A DNA stretch of 8,862 nucleotides, taken from contig PFQB01000083.1 in NCBI GenBank assembly GCA_002793355.1, positions 1 to 8,862 on the forward strand. Reading direction: 5' to 3'. Source of the DNA: Candidatus Dojkabacteria bacterium CG_4_10_14_0_2_um_filter_Dojkabacteria_WS6_41_15. GTDB taxonomy: Bacteria; Patescibacteriota; Dojkabacteria; GCA-002793355. Under the pieces are notes generated by a model. It was not told the origin of the DNA. It saw only the letters and a list, made by a program, of their open reading frames with translations, and ran no database searches. How positions within the stretch are numbered: position 1 is the first letter of the stretch; every line of letters starts with the position of its first letter. The position numbers and the translations under genes are program-made. Of this stretch, positions 6,523 through 8,862 are shown one piece after another.

Positions 6523-6638
6523 GCTTGGCAACGACCTATTTTCCCAGGAGAAATATCCAAGTATCTTCGGCGCTGGGGCGTTTCACTTCCGAGTTCGAAA
6601 AGGGATCGGGTGGGTCCACTCCGCTCTAGTTACCAAGC
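6523..6638 (-). rRNA. rrf: 5S ribosomal RNA, solitary gene
   Basis: The minus-strand 116-base segment begins GCTTGGTAAC and ends GTTGCCAAGC, which form a 10-base-pair terminal helix I with one G-U pair. The hallmark 5S stretch is present in order: CGAACTCGGAAGTGAAACG followed by AGCGCCGA. The length fits the usual 115-120 bases. No 23S rRNA lies upstream; a divergent protein gene begins 190 bases away. The gene has its own promoter and T-tract, so it is an independent transcription unit. Whether it is the only 5S copy in the genome cannot be seen here. The exact ends are set from helix I and the promoter. Confidence 0.93.
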
Positions 6639-6643
6639 ACAGA

Positions 6644-6672
6644 ATTATAACACGGGATACGGGGCTTGGCAA
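6644..6672 (-). promoter_or_regulatory. 5S rRNA promoter with extended -10
   Basis: On the minus strand TTGCCA (6667-6672) and TATAAT (6644-6649) are 17 bases apart, with TG at the extended -10 position. The -10 ends 5 bases before the mature 5S 5' end, so transcription may start at or near the mature end. Confidence 0.75.
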
Positions 6673-6683
6673 TATCCTGTACT

Positions 6684-6792
6684 GGTTGGGTACCTCTTGC
6701 GGAAAGTAGTAAGCCGTGTTGCTTAATTGTAACATCTCTAGTTTCCGTTGGGGCGTTAGTAAATTTAGTCCGAAAGAGGTATCCCCTCCCAA
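6684..6792. other. Nested inverted repeats, possible structured RNA
   Basis: Three nested pairings are visible. Arms 6688-6702 and 6770-6785 pair with one bulge and one mismatch (core CCTCTT with AAGAGG). CGGAAAGTAG (6700-6709) pairs with CTAGTTTCCG (6738-6747) with one mismatch, competing for the last three bases of the first helix. TGTTGC (6717-6722) pairs with GTAACA (6729-6734). One G-U pair in the last helix would be a C-A mismatch on the other strand, which favours plus-strand RNA. No known RNA family was recognised and no clear plus-strand promoter precedes it. It does not lie in the predicted mRNA of the downstream gene. Confidence 0.35.
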
Positions 6793-6817
6793 ACGACCCC
6801 TTGTACTACAGTTCGAG

Positions 6818-6823
6818 TATAAT
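6818..6823 (+). promoter_or_regulatory. -10 box of the GH18 gene
   Basis: A perfect TATAAT ends 5 bases before the ATG at 6829, so the predicted transcript starts at or within a base or two of the start codon. The -35 region at 16-18 bases upstream is poor; a TTGTAC at 6801 is too close (11 bases). Confidence 0.55.
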
Positions 6824-6828
6824 ACTTG

Positions 6829-8718
6829 ATGGAGATAAAAAAAATACTCAAACCTCTTGCAGTAACTACACTTTTAGCAGTTGCAGTGGTGGGTATCACC
6901 TTTATATTCATTCGAATTACAACAAAAGACAAAGGTGGAGAATTAATCCTACCTAATACTTCCCAAACTACTAGTGACAAAGCAGTAGAACCCACGGTGT
7001 CAGAAAAAGAGATTCTGGGAAAATTTATCATCATTCCGAACAACTTCGCACTGTCACCTGAAGAGATTGCGGTAATTCAGAAACATGCTAAAACAATAAT
7101 TCTCGACAACCCATCCGAAGACTATGCTACAAGCGTCACTCAAAGCTTCCCGAATCTTATAGTAAGCCGCATTGGTGAGAATCTCGAGTACACTTTTTGC
7201 AACATCTCTTCGGTAGCAATGACTACTCAGTCTGCTGACCCTTCCGTAGAAATTCTCCCCTATATTGCAAAAGGGAACTGCGGCGGCTTGCACATTATTG
7301 CGAATCTACTGAAAACCTCGTGTTCCCTAAGCAATTCTCTCTGTCAACGAGAATATCTCATAAACTTGAACTCCGAAGCTTACTATTACAACACCTCTTC
7401 CCCGCTATTGGCTTTAGCGAAGGCACCTTTACTTTCATTAGATTCACCCTACGGTACAGTAATTTTGGATTGGACAGACAATACAGAAGGTATACTACAC
7501 CAGAACAGTTATAGTTTCGAGGTTCTTAACACTAAAGGTTCACGTTTGTATGCATCCGGCAAGGTTACCGCAGCAAATACTGGTGACTATTTCTCCCCAT
7601 TCTTTATCGTTCCTGTCGATGGTTTGACTTTTAAGCTTCGGCTATGGCTACAGTACGGCACCGTAAAGTTTAAAGAGCCACTGATCATCTCTACAGCGTA
7701 CTCGTTCCAGAAAGTTCCCACGCCAACGCTTTCTGTAGCTCCAGCGATAAGGCTTTCATCATGGATACCAGACTGGGGTATGCAAGACGGAATTGACTCG
7801 GTGAAAGCAAATCCAAGGAAATGGGATACTATTTCGCCCGTATGGTTTGTACCAAACAACAACGGCTTAATCGAACACAAGGATACTACCAACTCTTCAA
7901 CCCTTACAAAACTACTACAATCAAACAATATAAAAAATATTCCAACCATTTCACTTTTTGACGCAGATGTATTAAAGGAAATTTTACGCAAAAACAAAAC
8001 AAAGCACATCAACGAAATTCTCAAACTAGTAACCAGTAATAATTATGATGGTATCGATCTAGACTATGAAAGTACCTACGAAGATGATGCTGCGCTGCTT
8101 TTGGAGTTCCTGACAGAATTGAGCGTTAAGCTTCACGAGCAATGCAAGGTGCTCATTTTCACTGCTGCTCCTAAAATTGACGATCGAGAAATTTATGCGT
8201 TTTTGCCTCAAACCCATAAAGCGCAAGACTGGAAAGCCATTGGTGCAGTAGTTGACGAATTCAGAATTATGGCTTACGACTACACAGGGCAAACGAGTTT
8301 ACAACCGGGGCCACTTTCTCCAATTGATTGGAATGAAACAATAATTAGGTATGCAATCTCGAAAATGCCTGCAGAAAAAGTTGTGCTGGCACTACCATTG
8401 TATTCGCATGGATGGCCAAAGCCCAAAATAACCAATCTTGCCGGCAAAAATAATGATAAATCCCTCTCGTCTGGTCTTGCAAAAAACACCATATCTCTGC
8501 AACATGACAGCATTGCCTACGTAAAGTCACACAGTGCCTACTACAGAGAAAAGTACGATCCAGTGGTAAAAGAGGTGCGTGCGGAGTTCAAGTATAACGG
8601 AGTTGAACGGGTGATGTACTATTTAGACAAAAAAGCTGTTAATGAGCGAATTACTCTCGCAGAAAAGTACGGAATTAAGGGTGTTTGTTTCTGGAGAATT
8701 GGCGGAGAAAGCCTATAG
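6829..8718 (+). CDS. Membrane-anchored glycoside hydrolase family 18 protein
   Basis: From the ATG at 6829 the protein has 629 residues; a TTG three bases earlier is not preferred. Residues about 8-29 form an uncleaved-looking membrane anchor. A region of unknown fold follows (about 35-205) with four cysteines that could form disulfides. About 208-298 looks like a beta-sandwich module of FnIII type (GTVILDWTDN). About 308-629 is a GH18 barrel. The catalytic DxxDxDxE motif is intact as DGIDLDYE, D407 to E414, with E414 the expected acid. MAYDYTG at 481-487 and GVCFWRIGG near the end are further GH18 strands. Family relatives such as YaaH/SleL and chitinases cleave beta-1,4 N-acetylhexosamine links. 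Peptidoglycan or an extracellular glycan is the likely substrate, and a cell-surface location is inferred. It is monocistronic, divergent from the 5S gene. Confidence 0.9.
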   Translation: MEIKKILKPLAVTTLLAVAVVGITFIFIRITTKDKGGELILPNTSQTTSDKAVEPTVSEKEILGKFIIIPNNFALSPEEIAVIQKHAKTIILDNPSEDYATSVTQSFPNLIVSRIGENLEYTFCNISSVAMTTQSADPSVEILPYIAKGNCGGLHIIANLLKTSCSLSNSLCQREYLINLNSEAYYYNTSSPLLALAKAPLLSLDSPYGTVILDWTDNTEGILHQNSYSFEVLNTKGSRLYASGKVTAANTGDYFSPFFIVPVDGLTFKLRLWLQYGTVKFKEPLIISTAYSFQKVPTPTLSVAPAIRLSSWIPDWGMQDGIDSVKANPRKWDTISPVWFVPNNNGLIEHKDTTNSSTLTKLLQSNNIKNIPTISLFDADVLKEILRKNKTKHINEILKLVTSNNYDGIDLDYESTYEDDAALLLEFLTELSVKLHEQCKVLIFTAAPKIDDREIYAFLPQTHKAQDWKAIGAVVDEFRIMAYDYTGQTSLQPGPLSPIDWNETIIRYAISKMPAEKVVLALPLYSHGWPKPKITNLAGKNNDKSLSSGLAKNTISLQHDSIAYVKSHSAYYREKYDPVVKEVRAEFKYNGVERVMYYLDKKAVNERITLAEKYGIKGVCFWRIGGESL

Positions 8719-8726
8719 ATTCCCCC

Positions 8727-8772
8727 GTGCTTACGCACATGTGACTTCGTCGCAGGCAGTTCTTCGAACTGC
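8727..8772. repeat. Three consecutive small hairpins after the GH18 gene
   Basis: GTGC/GCAC (8727-8738), TGTGAC/GTCGCA with one G-U (8740-8754) and GCAGTTC/GAACTGC (8756-8772) follow each other almost without spacers. The last two share a TTC loop. No long T-tract follows, so this is not a simple terminator. Confidence 0.6.
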
Positions 8773-8808
8773 GGGGTAATGAAGAACCCCGCAGCAAGCT
8801 GACGGGGT
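8771..8808. repeat. REP-like GC-rich palindrome with alternative pairings
   Basis: ACCCCG (8786-8791) pairs with CGGGGT (8803-8808), with an inner CAGC/GCTG stem. The same left arm can instead pair with GCGGGGT (8771-8777), a perfect 7-base match to ACCCCGC (8786-8792). The composition and shape resemble REP elements mobilised by REP-associated tyrosine transposases; that relation is a suggestion only. Confidence 0.5.
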
Positions 8809-8843
8809 ATCTAGCGGTTAATTTATTTCATACTCAAAGAATG

Positions 8844-8860
8844 TGAGCTGATTTCGCTCA
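8844..8860. repeat. Terminal small hairpin
   Basis: TGAGC (8844-8848) pairs with GCTCA (8856-8860) around a 7-base loop, continuing the hairpin cluster to the window edge. Confidence 0.4.
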
Positions 8861-8862
8861 AT

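Noticed and set aside
6684..6792. SRP RNA, tmRNA or tRNA in the spacer beside the 5S gene
   Set aside because: The GGAAG/AGCAG loop of SRP RNA, a T-loop (TTCGANTC) and a tmRNA tag reading frame are all missing, and the size does not fit tmRNA.
8818..8862. Possible end of a convergent minus-strand gene at the right edge
   Set aside because: Two minus-strand frames stay open from the edge to TAA codons at 8818-8820 and 8823-8825, but 12-14 residues are too few to call a gene, and the region contains a hairpin.

Overview
The window looks like a piece of a small-genome bacterial chromosome, most likely a Candidate Phyla Radiation (Patescibacteria) member. This is inferred from gene style and promoter layout, because no taxonomic marker can be searched here. 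The clues are a compact YidC without a large extracytoplasmic domain, a giant glycine-rich surface protein, very short intergenic regions, and start codons placed almost directly behind -10 boxes. Housekeeping genes occupy the middle and cell-surface genes lie on both sides.

Left part, minus strand (1-3399): a two-gene surface operon. A predicted five-helix membrane protein (DUF1189-like) is followed, with a 4-base GTGA overlap, by a glycine-rich secreted or anchored protein of at least 822 residues that runs off the left edge. The second gene carries fibronectin III-like and bacterial Ig-like segments.

Centre (3486-6357): recR and ybaB (EbfC) lie on the minus strand, each with its own promoter. 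Divergently, rnpA and yidD (coupled by an ATGA overlap) and then yidC lie on the plus strand. RecR and YbaB are classic recombination/nucleoid partners. RnpA matures tRNA, while YidD and YidC serve membrane protein insertion. No rpmH or dnaA is present beside rnpA, and I found no dnaA-box cluster.

Right part (6358-8862): a spacer with heptamer-type repeats and a candidate yidC terminator; a solitary 5S rRNA gene on the minus strand with its own extended -10 promoter and U-tract; a 190-base spacer with nested inverted repeats that could fold as RNA; then a membrane-anchored glycoside hydrolase family 18 protein on the plus strand. The window ends in a cluster of small hairpins resembling REP-type elements.

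The strongest general signal is that six protein start codons and the 5S 5' end lie 5-11 bases after a good -10 hexamer, with no Shine-Dalgarno sequence visible. This points to leaderless transcription as the default. The genes without such a promoter (yidD and the glycine-rich gene) overlap the upstream stop codon, as expected for translational coupling. The pattern also corrects several starts, most clearly yidC, where an apparent TTG start is really part of a -35 box. No CRISPR array, tRNA gene, insertion-sequence transposase or phage gene was seen.
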